From the NCBI GenBank assembly GCA_963725895.1, contig CAVSAJ010000004.1:143452-207451 (forward strand): 64,000 nt of DNA, given 5' to 3'. The DNA comes from Bog-473 sp963725895. Lineage in GTDB: Bacteria; Actinomycetota; Acidimicrobiia; Acidimicrobiales; RAAP-2. Both the position numbers and the translations under genes were made by a program. This document shows positions 1 through 10,654 of the stretch, piece by piece (the stretch's first letter is position 1; each line of letters starts with the position of its first letter). The notes below the pieces were generated by a model. That model was given only the letters and a program-made list of their open reading frames with translations. It searched no databases and was not told the DNA's origin.

Positions 1-461
1 ACGACGTCCTCGAGTTCATCGCCTCGCACGTGACGGACAACATCCGTGAGCTCGAGGGCGCGCTCATCCGCATCTGCGCCTTCGCCAAACTCAACAAGGA
101 GCCGATCTCGCTCGAGCAGGCCGAGAAGGTCCTCACCGATCTCCTGCACGCCGGCGAGCCCCGGCGGATCTCACCCCAGATCATCCTCGACACGGTCTCG
201 GCCAGCTACGGGTTCCCCGTCGAGGCGCTCATCGGACCCAGCCGCACGCGACCCCTGGTCACGGCCCGCCAGGTGGCCATGTACCTGACCAGGGAACTCA
301 CCGATTACAGCTACCCCGCCATCGGGCGGGTCTTCGGCAAGCGGGACCACACGACCGTCATCCACGCGGTCGACAAGATCGCCGGCCAGATGCAAGAACG
401 ACGCCAGATCTACGAGCAGGTCACCGAGCTGAGCCAAAAGATCCGTGCAGGCTCGGCTTGA
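1..461 (+). CDS. dnaA: Chromosomal replication initiator DnaA, C-terminal part
   Basis: DnaA binds DnaA boxes at oriC and opens the origin duplex. The frame is open from base 3 to a TGA at 459-461, so the 5' part lies before the window. The visible protein starts in the end of the AAA+ domain (VTDNIRELEGAL, a sensor-like helix) and continues into the DNA-binding domain IV. The DnaA signature is clear in GRVFGKRDHTTVIHAV, which lies in the helix-turn-helix that contacts DnaA boxes. The downstream neighbour is dnaN, the usual order at bacterial origins. The assignment is secure, and only the N-terminal length is unknown. Confidence 0.97.
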   Translation, partial: DVLEFIASHVTDNIRELEGALIRICAFAKLNKEPISLEQAEKVLTDLLHAGEPRRISPQIILDTVSASYGFPVEALIGPSRTRPLVTARQVAMYLTRELTDYSYPAIGRVFGKRDHTTVIHAVDKIAGQMQERRQIYEQVTELSQKIRAGSA

Positions 462-755
462 CCCTCGCTGCGCCGCGCGCCCTTCCCTTGTGAACCACAA
501 GAGGAAAAGGTTGTGGACTCACGCGCCCTGCGTTGTGGACGTGGGCACATGTTTTCCCCATCCACCCCCACCCCGGCCGGCGAGCCTCTGTGTCTCCGCT
601 CGAGACGCACACACCCATGGGGACAGCCGGGCCTGGTGCCAACTGGGATGCAACCATGTCCTCCACAGTCCACAGCCCTTACTACCTTTACCAACCACAC
701 ATACTCTTTCCTCCACGATGAAGCACCAGGAGCCCGCCCGAAAGGACCGACATCG
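462..755 (+). other. oriC: Candidate replication origin (oriC) between dnaA and dnaN
   Basis: This 294-base gap has no convincing gene. It carries sequences close to the actinobacterial DnaA box TTGTCCACA and its reverse TGTGGACAA: TGTGGACTC at 512-520, TGTGGACGT at 534-542 and CAGTCCACA at 666-674, each matching 7 of 9 positions. A pyrimidine-rich, less GC-rich stretch at about 679-713 could be the unwinding element. Position between dnaA and dnaN is the classic actinobacterial oriC site. The boxes are imperfect and few, so part of the origin may lie elsewhere. AAAGGA at 741-746 is the likely dnaN ribosome binding site. Confidence 0.6.
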
Positions 756-1871
756 GTGAAGTTCAGATCCGAGCGAGATGCGCTCGTCGAGATGCTCGCC
801 ACAGCGGGACGCGCCGTCGGGGGTCGCGGAGGCTCTTCCCCGGTCCTCCAAGGTCTCTTGTTGCAGTGCGAGGGCAACAGCTTGCGGGTGACCGGAACCG
901 ATCTGGATCTCACAATTCAGGTGACCGACGAAGTCATCGGTATCGACGACGGGAGTTGTGTCATTCCGGCGCGGCTCTCGACCGACATCGTGCGCCGTCT
1001 CGAGCCGGGAGCAGTGACGTTCGCCGACCAGGGTGACCACATCACAATTTCGGCCGCGCGCTCGAACTTCAAGTTGCAGACCTACCCGGTCGTGGAGTTC
1101 CCGCCCGTCGGCAAGACCAGCGAACCCATGACCGAATTGTCGGAAAGCGAACTCGGGGAGGCAGTGCGCCAAGTCGTGCGGGCTGCGTCGCACGACGACG
1201 GCCGGCCGCTGCTGACCGGCGTCCTGGTGTCCCGAGTCGACGGCTCCCTTCGCATGGTCGCGACCGATTCGTACCGGATGGCCATGCGCGACCTGCCCGG
1301 GTCCAACACCATCCCCGGCGAGGAGGACCTGCTCGTTCCGGCCCGGGCGCTCTCGGAGCTCCAACGCCTGCCGGCCAAGGAAACCGGCGGAGACGAGCCC
1401 GGTCGGGTCGGGGTGGCGGCGAGCACGAACGAGATCACGTTTTGGCAGGGCAACGCCCAGATCAGCACGCGCCTGCTCGAGGGCCGCTATCCGGACTACA
1501 AGCAGTTGATCCCCGAGCACTACCCGAACCGTCTGCATCTGGGCAAGGAGAATTTCCTCTCGGCCCTGCGCCGCGTCCAGTTGTTGGTGCGGGACAACAC
1601 GACTCCGGTTCGTCTCTCCATGCGAGGGGGTGGCGTCGATCTCACGGTGCAGAGCCAGGATGTGGGCGACGCAGCTGAAACGGTGGACGGGGATTACAGC
1701 GGCGAGGACCTCGTCATCGCGTTCAATCCTTCGTACTTGATCGACGGCGTGGAGGCGGTGATCGGTGACGAAGTGATCGTCGAGACCGCTGACGCGTCAC
1801 GAGCGGCGACCGTGCGGGGCGCCGAGGACGACCAGTTCCGGTATCTCCTCATGCCGGTTCGGGTGTCCTGA
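756..1871 (+). CDS. dnaN: DNA polymerase III beta subunit (sliding clamp)
   Basis: The sliding clamp encircles DNA and tethers the replicative polymerase. I start at GTG 756 (MKFRSERDALVEML) because it follows AAAGGA by nine bases and gives 371 residues, the normal clamp length. The frame is open further upstream, but that sequence is origin DNA and looks nothing like a clamp. Three repeated clamp folds are spread over the length; recognisable segments are VLQGLLLQCEGNSLRVTGTD near the N-terminus, LLTGVLVSRVDGSLRMVATD in the middle and the C-terminal FRYLLMPVRV, typical of the clamp end. It lies between dnaA and recF. Confidence 0.97.
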   Translation: MKFRSERDALVEMLATAGRAVGGRGGSSPVLQGLLLQCEGNSLRVTGTDLDLTIQVTDEVIGIDDGSCVIPARLSTDIVRRLEPGAVTFADQGDHITISAARSNFKLQTYPVVEFPPVGKTSEPMTELSESELGEAVRQVVRAASHDDGRPLLTGVLVSRVDGSLRMVATDSYRMAMRDLPGSNTIPGEEDLLVPARALSELQRLPAKETGGDEPGRVGVAASTNEITFWQGNAQISTRLLEGRYPDYKQLIPEHYPNRLHLGKENFLSALRRVQLLVRDNTTPVRLSMRGGGVDLTVQSQDVGDAAETVDGDYSGEDLVIAFNPSYLIDGVEAVIGDEVIVETADASRAATVRGAEDDQFRYLLMPVRVS

Positions 1872-1885
1872 ACTTCCGTGCCGCG

Positions 1886-2965
1886 GTGAGCGTCCGCCAC
1901 CTGGAGCTGACCGACTTCCGTCTCTTCACGCACGCAGTCATTGAGCCCGAGCCAGAGGGTACGACGGTGATCACCGGCGCGAACGGCACCGGCAAGACGA
2001 GCGTGCTCGAGGCGCTGGCCTATCTCGGGACGCGACGCTCGTTCCGGGGCGCTCCGTCGGAGGCGTTGGTCCGTTCGGGCGCGACGAGTGCCATCTTGCG
2101 TGCCGATCTCGATGGCCCCGACAGCCCCGTGCTCGTAGAAGCGGAGATCACGCCGGGCGGGAAGGGCCGGACCCGGGTGAACCGCAAAGCGGTCTCCGCC
2201 CGCAAGGACCTGGCCTCCGCCGCCCCGTGCACGGTGTTCTCGCCTGAGGATCTCGGGCTGATCAGCGGCGGACCCAAGGGCCGGCGAGACCTGCTCGATG
2301 ACGCGCTGGCCCTGCTCGATCCCGAGGGTGCACGGGCGGCGGACGAAACAGAGAGGATCCTTCGCCAACGCGCCGCGCTGTTGCGCCAGTCGAGCGTGCG
2401 GTCGACTGCGGAGGTGACGACGACCCTCGACGTGTGGGACCAGCGCCTGGCCGACGCGGGCAAGATCCTCGTCGCCGCGCGCGAGCGGCTGGCCGTCGAT
2501 CTCGACCCCTTGGTCGCCGCGGCCTACGACCACCTGGCGGGTGCGGCCGGCCGCTCGCTCGTGCGGCAGCAGTATCGCCGCAGCTGGGATGGCGACCTGC
2601 TGGCGGCGCTCGGGGCCAGCCGGCGCGACGACCTGCGGCGCGGCGTGAACACCGTCGGGCCCCATCGCGACGACCTGGTGCTGGCGATCGAGGGCCGTGA
2701 AGCACGCACCCACGCCTCCCAGGGCGAGCAGCGCTGCCTCGCCCTGGCACTGCGCCTCGGCGTGCACCAGCTCGTCCGGGCCCGGACCGCCCTGGTACCG
2801 ACGCTGCTCCTCGACGACGTGTTCTCCGAGCTCGACCCCGACCGCAGCCGGGCCCTGGCCGCCGAGCTACCACCCGGCCAAGCACTCCTGACCACCGCGG
2901 CGCCCCTGCCCGACGGGATCGCGGTGGCCCGGGTGATTCCGGTCGGCTCGCTGGCGGCGGCATGA
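1886..2965 (+). CDS. recF: DNA replication/repair protein RecF
   Basis: RecF is an SMC-like ATPase that helps load RecA at single-stranded gaps. The 359-residue protein has Walker A GANGTGKT at residues 31-38, an ABC-type signature around ASQGEQRCLALAL, and Walker B with TLLLDDVFSELD near the C-terminus. The GTG start at 1886 lies 14 bases after the dnaN stop. The stop overlaps the start of the next gene in an ATGA arrangement at 2962-2965, suggesting coupled translation. Confidence 0.97.
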   Translation: MSVRHLELTDFRLFTHAVIEPEPEGTTVITGANGTGKTSVLEALAYLGTRRSFRGAPSEALVRSGATSAILRADLDGPDSPVLVEAEITPGGKGRTRVNRKAVSARKDLASAAPCTVFSPEDLGLISGGPKGRRDLLDDALALLDPEGARAADETERILRQRAALLRQSSVRSTAEVTTTLDVWDQRLADAGKILVAARERLAVDLDPLVAAAYDHLAGAAGRSLVRQQYRRSWDGDLLAALGASRRDDLRRGVNTVGPHRDDLVLAIEGREARTHASQGEQRCLALALRLGVHQLVRARTALVPTLLLDDVFSELDPDRSRALAAELPPGQALLTTAAPLPDGIAVARVIPVGSLAAA

Positions 2966-3270
2966 CGGCCGCCGCGCGAGGCCCGCGTCACGTGGGGGAG
3001 TCCGTGCCGCGCCTCTTGAGCCGGCTCGGTGCGCCACCTTCGACGGCCACCATCGAGGCCGTCTTCAGCCAGTGGGAATCCGTGGCCGGCCCGGAGCTGG
3101 CAGCGCACGCGCGGCCGTTGCGCCTCGACGGCACGACGCTGGTGGTGGCGGTCGACCACGCGGCCTGGGGCACACGGGCGCGTATGGACGCCGCGCAGAT
3201 CCTCGACCGGATCCGCACCGTGGATGGCGCGTCCGTCGAACGCGTCGAGGTGGTTGTCGAACGGCCCTAG
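2962..3270 (+). CDS. DUF721 family protein (DciA-like)
   Basis: The 102-residue protein starts four bases inside recF. It matches the DUF721 pattern seen downstream of recF in many actinobacteria: a short helical start (VPRLLSRLGAP), then FSQWESVAGPELAAHARPLR and a hydrophobic strand LVVAVDHAAWGTRA. DUF721 proteins are related to DciA, which assists loading of the replicative helicase DnaB. The match is to the family; helicase loading by this protein is inferred from the family and from its place in the replication cluster. Confidence 0.85.
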   Translation: MTAAARGPRHVGESVPRLLSRLGAPPSTATIEAVFSQWESVAGPELAAHARPLRLDGTTLVVAVDHAAWGTRARMDAAQILDRIRTVDGASVERVEVVVERP

Positions 3271-3354
3271 GACCATTTCGCGCCGGTCCCGCGGACGTGC
3301 CCGTGACGAGGGTGTTCGCGGCGCCTTTTTGAGGTCGCCGTGGACCGTTCAAGA

Positions 3355-3385
3355 GTGCCGAATTGGCACGTCCGTCGGGTAGAAT
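3355..3385 (+). promoter_or_regulatory. Candidate gyrB promoter element
   Basis: The 201-base gap before gyrB contains an inverted repeat GTGCC-GAATT-GGCAC at 3355-3369 followed by TAGAAT at 3380-3385, a good match to a -10 hexamer. No well-spaced -35 hexamer is obvious. GAAAGGG shortly before 3472 is the likely gyrB ribosome binding site. The gap suggests gyrB has its own promoter. Confidence 0.35.
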
Positions 3386-3471
3386 GGTTTGTCCGCATCG
3401 AAAGGCCGGAACTGCACCGTTCGGGGATTCGATTCGCACCGTGAGATCGTCGTTTTTGAAAGGGCGCGCCT

Positions 3472-5436
<1,965 letters not shown>

Positions 5437-5462
5437 GCGGCCGGACGGGAAGTAGGGAAGAC

Positions 5463-7985
5463 ATGCCACGTCAGTCGACGCGCGGCCCCGGCCGCGCCGG
5501 GGCAGGTTCGGGCGGGGGGAGCGAGACTCCGCCAGGCCCGCCAGAGGAGGGGTCGGACGGCGGAGCCGTCGAGCCGATCGAGCTGCAGGAGGAGATGGAG
5601 CGCTCCTTCCTCGAGTACTCCATGTCGGTCATCGTCGCCCGCGCGCTGCCAGACGTACGAGACGGCCTCAAGCCGGTACACCGGCGAATCCTCTACTCCA
5701 TGTTCGACAACGGAGTGCGCCCCGACCGCCCGCGCAACAAGTGCGCCAAGGTCGTCGGTGAGGTCATGGGGACCTACCACCCCCATGGCGACTCGGCGAT
5801 CTACGAGGCACTGGCGCGCATGGTCCAGGAGTTCTCGTTACGCCATCCGCTGATTGACGGGCACGGGAGCTTCGGCGGCCGCGGCCCCGACGACGGCGCG
5901 GCGGCGATGCGGTACACCGAGTGCCGCCTGGCGCCCCTCGCCCTCGAGCTCATGGCCGACATCGACGAAGAGACCGTCGACATGGTGGCCAACTACGACG
6001 GGTCGGCCCTCGAGCCGGTGGTGCTCCCGGCTCGTTTCCCCAACTTGTTGGTGAACGGGTCGCAAGGCATCGCCGTCGGCATGGCGACCAACGTGCCGCC
6101 GCACAACATGGGCGAGGTCATCGACGCAGCCATTCACGTGCTGCACCACCCCGAGGCGACGCCCGACGAGCTGATGGAGTTCGTCAAGGGTCCCGACTTC
6201 CCGACGGGCGCCCTCATTCTCGGCCGGCAGGGCATCCTCGACGCCTACCGGACCGGCCGGGGCTCGATCAAGATGCGTGCCGTCGCGGAGATCGAAGAAG
6301 GCCGCGTCGGGGATCGCATCGTGGTCAGCGAGCTGCCCTACCAGACCTCGGTCGAGGTGATCGAGCAGAAGATCAGCGACCTGGTGAAGGCGGGCGAGCT
6401 GGACGGCATCAGCGGGGTGCTCAACGCGTCAGCGAACCAACAGCCACGCCTCATCATCGAGCTGAAGCGCGACGCCAACGCCAACGTGGTGCTCAACAAC
6501 CTGTTCAAGCAGACGCCGATGCAGACCAGTTTCGGAGTGAACCTGCTGGCGCTGGTCGACAGCGTGCCGCGCACTCTGAACCTGGCGCAGGCCATCTCGC
6601 ACTACGTCGACCACCAGATCGAGGTGATCCGGCGCCGGTCGGAGTTCAGGCTCGAGAAGGCGCGCAACCGTGCGCACATCGTCGAGGGCCTCTTGAAGGC
6701 GATCGACATGCTCGACGCGGTGATCGCCACCATCCGGGCGTCAGACGACCGCCCAGCCGCCCGCACCGCCCTGATGGCGGAGCCCTTCTCCTTCACCGAG
6801 GTGCAGGCGACCCACATCCTCGACATGACGCTGGGCCGGCTCACCCGGCTCGGGCGTTCCGAGCTCGAGGAGGAGATGGCGCAGCTGCGCGCCACCATCG
6901 CCGAGCTCGAGGCGATCCTCGCCGACGACGCCAAGCTCCGGGGCGTCATCGAGACGGAGATGACCGAGATCCGGGACAAGCACGCCAACGAGCGCCGGAG
7001 CGTCATCACGCACGACCCGGGCGAGATGGGCGTCGAGGACCTGATCGACGACGAAGAGATCGTCGTGACCCTCACCAGGGCGGGCTATATCAAGTCGGTG
7101 GCCGCCGCCGCCTTCCGCACCCAGGGGCGCGGTGGGCGCGGGGTCCAAGGCGCCCGCCTGAAAGAAGAGGACCTGGTCAGCCAGGTCGTGCACACCACGT
7201 CGCACACTTACCTGCTGCTGTTCTCCAACCGGGGCAAGGTCTACCGGCTACGGGGGCACGAGATCCCGGTGAAGGACCGCACGGCGCGCGGCACCGCCGC
7301 GGTCAACCTGGTCCCGCTGGCGCCGAACGAGTCGATCACCGCCATCATCGCCACCCGCGAGTTCTCGCCCGACCAGTACCTGGTCTTCGCCACGGCCCAC
7401 GGACAGGTCAAGAAGACGGCGCTGAGCGAGTACGACAAGTCGCGTCGGGAAGGATTCATCGCCATCAACCTGCGCGACGGTGACGAGCTGGTCCGTGTGG
7501 TCGCCACGTCGGGCAACGACGACCTCTTCGAAGTGACCCGCAACGGCATGACGATCCGCTTCAACGAAGAGGACGTGCGGCCCATGGGCCGCGACGCCGG
7601 TGGGGTCCGCGGCATCCGCCTACGCGCAGGCGACCTCGTGGTGTCCTGCGACGTGGCGGCGGACGACACCGACATCCTGATCGTGACCGACGCCGGCTAC
7701 GGCAAGCGCACCAAGCTCGAGCGTTTCAACCGGCAGGCCCGAGGCGGACAGGGCGTGCGCGGCATCCGGCTGACCGGCGCCCGCGGCACCGTCGTCAGCG
7801 CGTTCATGGTGGCCCTGGACGAAGAGATCCTGCTCGTGTCCTCTGGCGGCGTGGTCATCCGGACTGCGGCGCGGGAGATCGCGTCGCAGGGTCGGGACGC
7901 GACGGGGGTCCGGGTCATGAACCTCGACGCCGGACAGACGGTGGCGGCGGTGGCACGGGTGGCGGCGGAGGCCGACGAGGAGTAG
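5463..7985 (+). CDS. gyrA: DNA gyrase subunit A
   Basis: GyrA cuts and rejoins the gate DNA segment and wraps DNA with its C-terminal domain. The protein is 840 residues. The N-terminal domain has the quinolone-determining stretch HPHGDSAIYEALARM and the catalytic tyrosine in AAMRYTE (about Tyr151). The C-terminal pinwheel has a GyrA-box-like QGRGGRG and a second related copy RQARGGQGVRG, both expected for a wrapping gyrase rather than topoisomerase IV. The first 30 residues are a glycine-rich tail with no gyrase match. The ATG at 5463 fits, though a start a few codons inside is possible. Confidence 0.98.
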   Translation: MPRQSTRGPGRAGAGSGGGSETPPGPPEEGSDGGAVEPIELQEEMERSFLEYSMSVIVARALPDVRDGLKPVHRRILYSMFDNGVRPDRPRNKCAKVVGEVMGTYHPHGDSAIYEALARMVQEFSLRHPLIDGHGSFGGRGPDDGAAAMRYTECRLAPLALELMADIDEETVDMVANYDGSALEPVVLPARFPNLLVNGSQGIAVGMATNVPPHNMGEVIDAAIHVLHHPEATPDELMEFVKGPDFPTGALILGRQGILDAYRTGRGSIKMRAVAEIEEGRVGDRIVVSELPYQTSVEVIEQKISDLVKAGELDGISGVLNASANQQPRLIIELKRDANANVVLNNLFKQTPMQTSFGVNLLALVDSVPRTLNLAQAISHYVDHQIEVIRRRSEFRLEKARNRAHIVEGLLKAIDMLDAVIATIRASDDRPAARTALMAEPFSFTEVQATHILDMTLGRLTRLGRSELEEEMAQLRATIAELEAILADDAKLRGVIETEMTEIRDKHANERRSVITHDPGEMGVEDLIDDEEIVVTLTRAGYIKSVAAAAFRTQGRGGRGVQGARLKEEDLVSQVVHTTSHTYLLLFSNRGKVYRLRGHEIPVKDRTARGTAAVNLVPLAPNESITAIIATREFSPDQYLVFATAHGQVKKTALSEYDKSRREGFIAINLRDGDELVRVVATSGNDDLFEVTRNGMTIRFNEEDVRPMGRDAGGVRGIRLRAGDLVVSCDVAADDTDILIVTDAGYGKRTKLERFNRQARGGQGVRGIRLTGARGTVVSAFMVALDEEILLVSSGGVVIRTAAREIASQGRDATGVRVMNLDAGQTVAAVARVAAEADEE

Positions 7986-7995
7986 CCGGTTGACC

Positions 7996-8018
7996 CCGAG
8001 GGCGCCCTGGCCGCTCGG
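7996..8018. terminator. Possible bidirectional terminator hairpin between gyrA and lepB
   Basis: In the 37-base gap between the convergent gyrA and signal peptidase genes, CCGAGGGC can pair with GCC-G-CTCGG around a six-base loop, giving eight pairs with one bulged G. There is no T-tract, so this is a GC-rich hairpin of the kind often found between convergent actinobacterial genes. Terminator function is inferred from position. Confidence 0.35.
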
Positions 8019-8022
8019 CTGA

Positions 8023-8763
8023 TCAGAAGATGTGAATGGACGAGATCGGCCAGACCCGCAGCTCGACCTTGCCGACGATGAGCGACTTGGGGATCGGACC
8101 CCAGTAGCGACTGTCACAGGAGTCAGTCCGGTTGTCACCCATGACGAAGTAGTCGTTGGCCGGGATGTGGTAGGGGTGGTTGAGGCTGTACGCGGTGCCT
8201 GCGGGGCCTGGGCTCGTCACGCCCTGCTCCGAAGGAACGAGCCAGGGCTCGTTGAGACGCTTCCGGTCGATGTAGACGTAGCCGTTGCCCAAGGAGATGG
8301 TCTCGCCCGGCAGCCCGATGACCCGCTTCACGAGGTCGTTCACCTCCGGACCGCCGCAGTTCTCGGCCGGCGGCCTCGCAAAGACGACGATGTCGCCGCG
8401 ATCCACGCCGTGGAAGTCGTAACTGAGCTTGTTGACGAGGATGCGATCGCCGATCTGCAGCGTCGGCAACATGGAGCCCGAGGGGATGAAGAAGGTCTGG
8501 ACGACGAAGGCGCGTAGGAGCACCGCCACCAGGACGGCGATGACCACCACGATGACGCCCTCGCGGATCCAGCGCGCGTTCGAACGCCGTGCTCCCGCCT
8601 CGGCCGACCCGGATGGACCGTCGGGCCCGGTCGGACCGCCCGGCCCGCTTGGACCGCCCGGTCCCTCCCCTCCGTCGGGTCCAGCAGGAGGCTCAGTTCC
8701 GGGGTGGGCGTCCGAAAGAAGCTCCTCGACGGCGACCGCCGGGTCGTTCTGTTCGAGCGTCAC
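8023..8763 (-). CDS. lepB: Signal peptidase I
   Basis: This membrane enzyme cleaves signal peptides from exported proteins. Of 246 residues, about 69-88 form the membrane segment (GVIVVVIAVLVAVLLRAFVV), followed directly by the catalytic serine motif FFIPSGSMLPT (Ser97). The general-base lysine is in DLVKRVIGLPGE (Lys146). The C-terminal MGDNRTDSCDSRYWGPI is the conserved box E. Residues 27-52 are an unusual proline/glycine stretch with collagen-like G-P-x and G-x-P triplets, on the cytoplasmic side before the membrane segment. The gene is convergent with gyrA. Confidence 0.96.
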   Translation of the reverse strand: MTLEQNDPAVAVEELLSDAHPGTEPPAGPDGGEGPGGPSGPGGPTGPDGPSGSAEAGARRSNARWIREGVIVVVIAVLVAVLLRAFVVQTFFIPSGSMLPTLQIGDRILVNKLSYDFHGVDRGDIVVFARPPAENCGGPEVNDLVKRVIGLPGETISLGNGYVYIDRKRLNEPWLVPSEQGVTSPGPAGTAYSLNHPYHIPANDYFVMGDNRTDSCDSRYWGPIPKSLIVGKVELRVWPISSIHIF

Positions 8764-8800
8764 CGGAGGCAGGCTAGACGGCGGTGCGAACGCCCGGGGC

Positions 8801-10528
8801 TCAGGCCCGGACCGGGATCACCGAGGCCGTGTCCCGGCCTGATCGCAACAACGAGCCGGGCAGCGCCCCGGTCGGCGCTCCGTCACGAACAGTTTCCACG
8901 CCGTTCACCAGCACCCGGACGACCCCGTGGGAGCCTGCGTAGAGGCGCGGGGTGCCGCCCGGCAGGTCGTGCACCAGCCGGGCCGGTTCCGAATCCACCG
9001 TGGCGGGGTCGAAGACGACCAGGTCGGCGGCGAAGCCTTCCCGCACGACGCCACGCTCACGGATCCCGAACAGCTCCGCCGGTTGCGACGTCATCATTCG
9101 TACCGCCTGCTCGACCGCCACGAGCTTGCGGCCCCGGAGGCAGTCGGCCAGAAAGGCCGTCGGGTAGTTCGAGCCGCACATGCGGTCGAGGTGCGCACCG
9201 GCGTCGGACCCGCCGACCATGGCGCGCGGATCGTCCCAGATGGCGGCGCGCATGTGCCAGGTGGCGTCGGTCCCGTCGTCTGTGTTCGGCCACAACACCG
9301 TGCGGAGGTCGTCGGCCAAGACAATATCCAACAGGGTGTCGAACGGTGCGGTGCCGCGCTCGGCCGCGATGTCGGCCACGCGACGGAAGGCGCACCCCTC
9401 GTTGGCCGGGGAGAAGGTGTCGCCGATGACATAGGTGCCCCAGTGGGACAGCCCTCGGAAGACGCCGGCTTCCTTGCTGCGCGCCCGCTCGTCGAGCTGG
9501 GCCCTTATGTCGGGGTCGCCCAACTGCTTCATGCGCTCGTCCTCCGGCAGGCCCATGACGTCGCCCCAACCGGGAATCAGGAACAGCGCGCAGTGCGTGC
9601 GGAAGCTCATGTTCATCGGGACCAGCGTGGGCATGGTGAGCGCAACGATGCGCCCACCAGCCGCGGCCGCGGCGGACGAGGCCGAGAGCTGGTGTTCGAT
9701 GCGCTCAGCCGCACGGGCATCAACGGTCAGGACGTTCCAGTTCAGGGGTCGCCGTGCCGTCACACTCATCGCCGTCATGAGATCGATCTCCTCGGGGCTG
9801 AACGAGTCCAGGCAGCCGTTGGTGATGTACTCGAGCGTGGTGCCCTCGTGCGCGCCGACCTCCTCGGAGAAGGCCAGCATCTCGCGCCGGTCGGCGTAGC
9901 GGGAGCTGATGGGACGTCCCTCGCCGTCGGAGTGCGTGCGCGACTGAGACGACGAGAAGCCCAAGCCCCCAGCCTCGATCGACTCGGACAGGAGGGCGCG
10001 CATGGCTGCAATCTCTTCGTCAGATGCCACGTCCTCCCCGCGCGATGCCCCCATGACCTTGCGCCGCAGTGCGCAATGCCCGACTAAGAAGCCGGCGTTC
10101 ACTCCGAGGCGACCGTCCAGCGCGTCGAGGTACTCCGCGAAACTGGACCACGTCCAGGGGACACCGTGTTCGAGAGCGGCCAATGGCATGCCCTCGACCT
10201 TGGCCATCATGCGGCGGATGTAGTCCGCATCCGCCGCGTTGATCGGGGCCAAGGTAAAGCCGCAGTTGCCGCCGATCACCGTTGTGACCCCGTGCACATT
10301 GGAGGGGGAGGCGGTCGGGTCCCAGAACAGCTGTGCGTCGTAGTGCGTGTGCGGGTCGATGACACCGGGCATCACGGTCAGCCCCGAGGCGTCCAATTCG
10401 GTGCTGGCCGGTTCGACGACCTCGCCGACGGCAGCGATGCGGCCGTCCCGGATGCCGACGTCGTCCCGGCGGGCCGGAGCCCCCGTGCCGTCGATCAGCG
10501 TGCCGGATCGGATGACGTAGTCGAGCAT
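8801..10528 (-). CDS. N-acyl-D-amino-acid deacylase family amidohydrolase
   Basis: The 575-residue protein belongs to the metal-dependent amidohydrolases related to N-acyl-D-amino-acid deacylase. The N-terminus is the usual small beta domain (RSGTLIDGTGAPARRDDVGI), then VMPGVIDPHTHYDAQ with the HxH metal ligands, and VIGGNCGFTLAPI, a motif of D-aminoacylases. VGGSDAGAHLDRMCG carries the late metal-binding aspartate. The C-terminus (ADLVVFDPATVDS, VRVLVNGVETVRDG) closes the beta domain. The family hydrolyses N-acyl-D-amino acids or cyclic amides; the true substrate is unknown. It probably forms a single-gene transcript; the ATG at 10528 follows a GGAGG-like site. Confidence 0.85.
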   Translation of the reverse strand: MLDYVIRSGTLIDGTGAPARRDDVGIRDGRIAAVGEVVEPASTELDASGLTVMPGVIDPHTHYDAQLFWDPTASPSNVHGVTTVIGGNCGFTLAPINAADADYIRRMMAKVEGMPLAALEHGVPWTWSSFAEYLDALDGRLGVNAGFLVGHCALRRKVMGASRGEDVASDEEIAAMRALLSESIEAGGLGFSSSQSRTHSDGEGRPISSRYADRREMLAFSEEVGAHEGTTLEYITNGCLDSFSPEEIDLMTAMSVTARRPLNWNVLTVDARAAERIEHQLSASSAAAAAGGRIVALTMPTLVPMNMSFRTHCALFLIPGWGDVMGLPEDERMKQLGDPDIRAQLDERARSKEAGVFRGLSHWGTYVIGDTFSPANEGCAFRRVADIAAERGTAPFDTLLDIVLADDLRTVLWPNTDDGTDATWHMRAAIWDDPRAMVGGSDAGAHLDRMCGSNYPTAFLADCLRGRKLVAVEQAVRMMTSQPAELFGIRERGVVREGFAADLVVFDPATVDSEPARLVHDLPGGTPRLYAGSHGVVRVLVNGVETVRDGAPTGALPGSLLRSGRDTASVIPVRA

Positions 10529-10550
10529 GGGACCTCCGGGGTGCCGCCCC

Positions 10551-10575
10551 CGGCGCGGCGCGGCGCGGCGCGGCG
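10551..10575. repeat. Short tandem repeat, five copies of CGGCG
   Basis: Five consecutive CGGCG units occur just upstream of the deacylase start, on its 5' side. It may be a simple-sequence expansion in the leader; no function is visible. Confidence 0.8.
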
Positions 10576-10654
10576 GCGGGAACAGGCCAGCGAATCTGAC
10601 GGGTCGTCAGCTTAGAATCATCCCAACGCCAGCGCAGAACGACGGCGGGAGGAG

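Noticed and set aside
5921..7483. A 520-codon open frame inside gyrA on the same strand
   Set aside because: It is a basic, arginine-rich shadow frame of gyrA with no recognisable domain.
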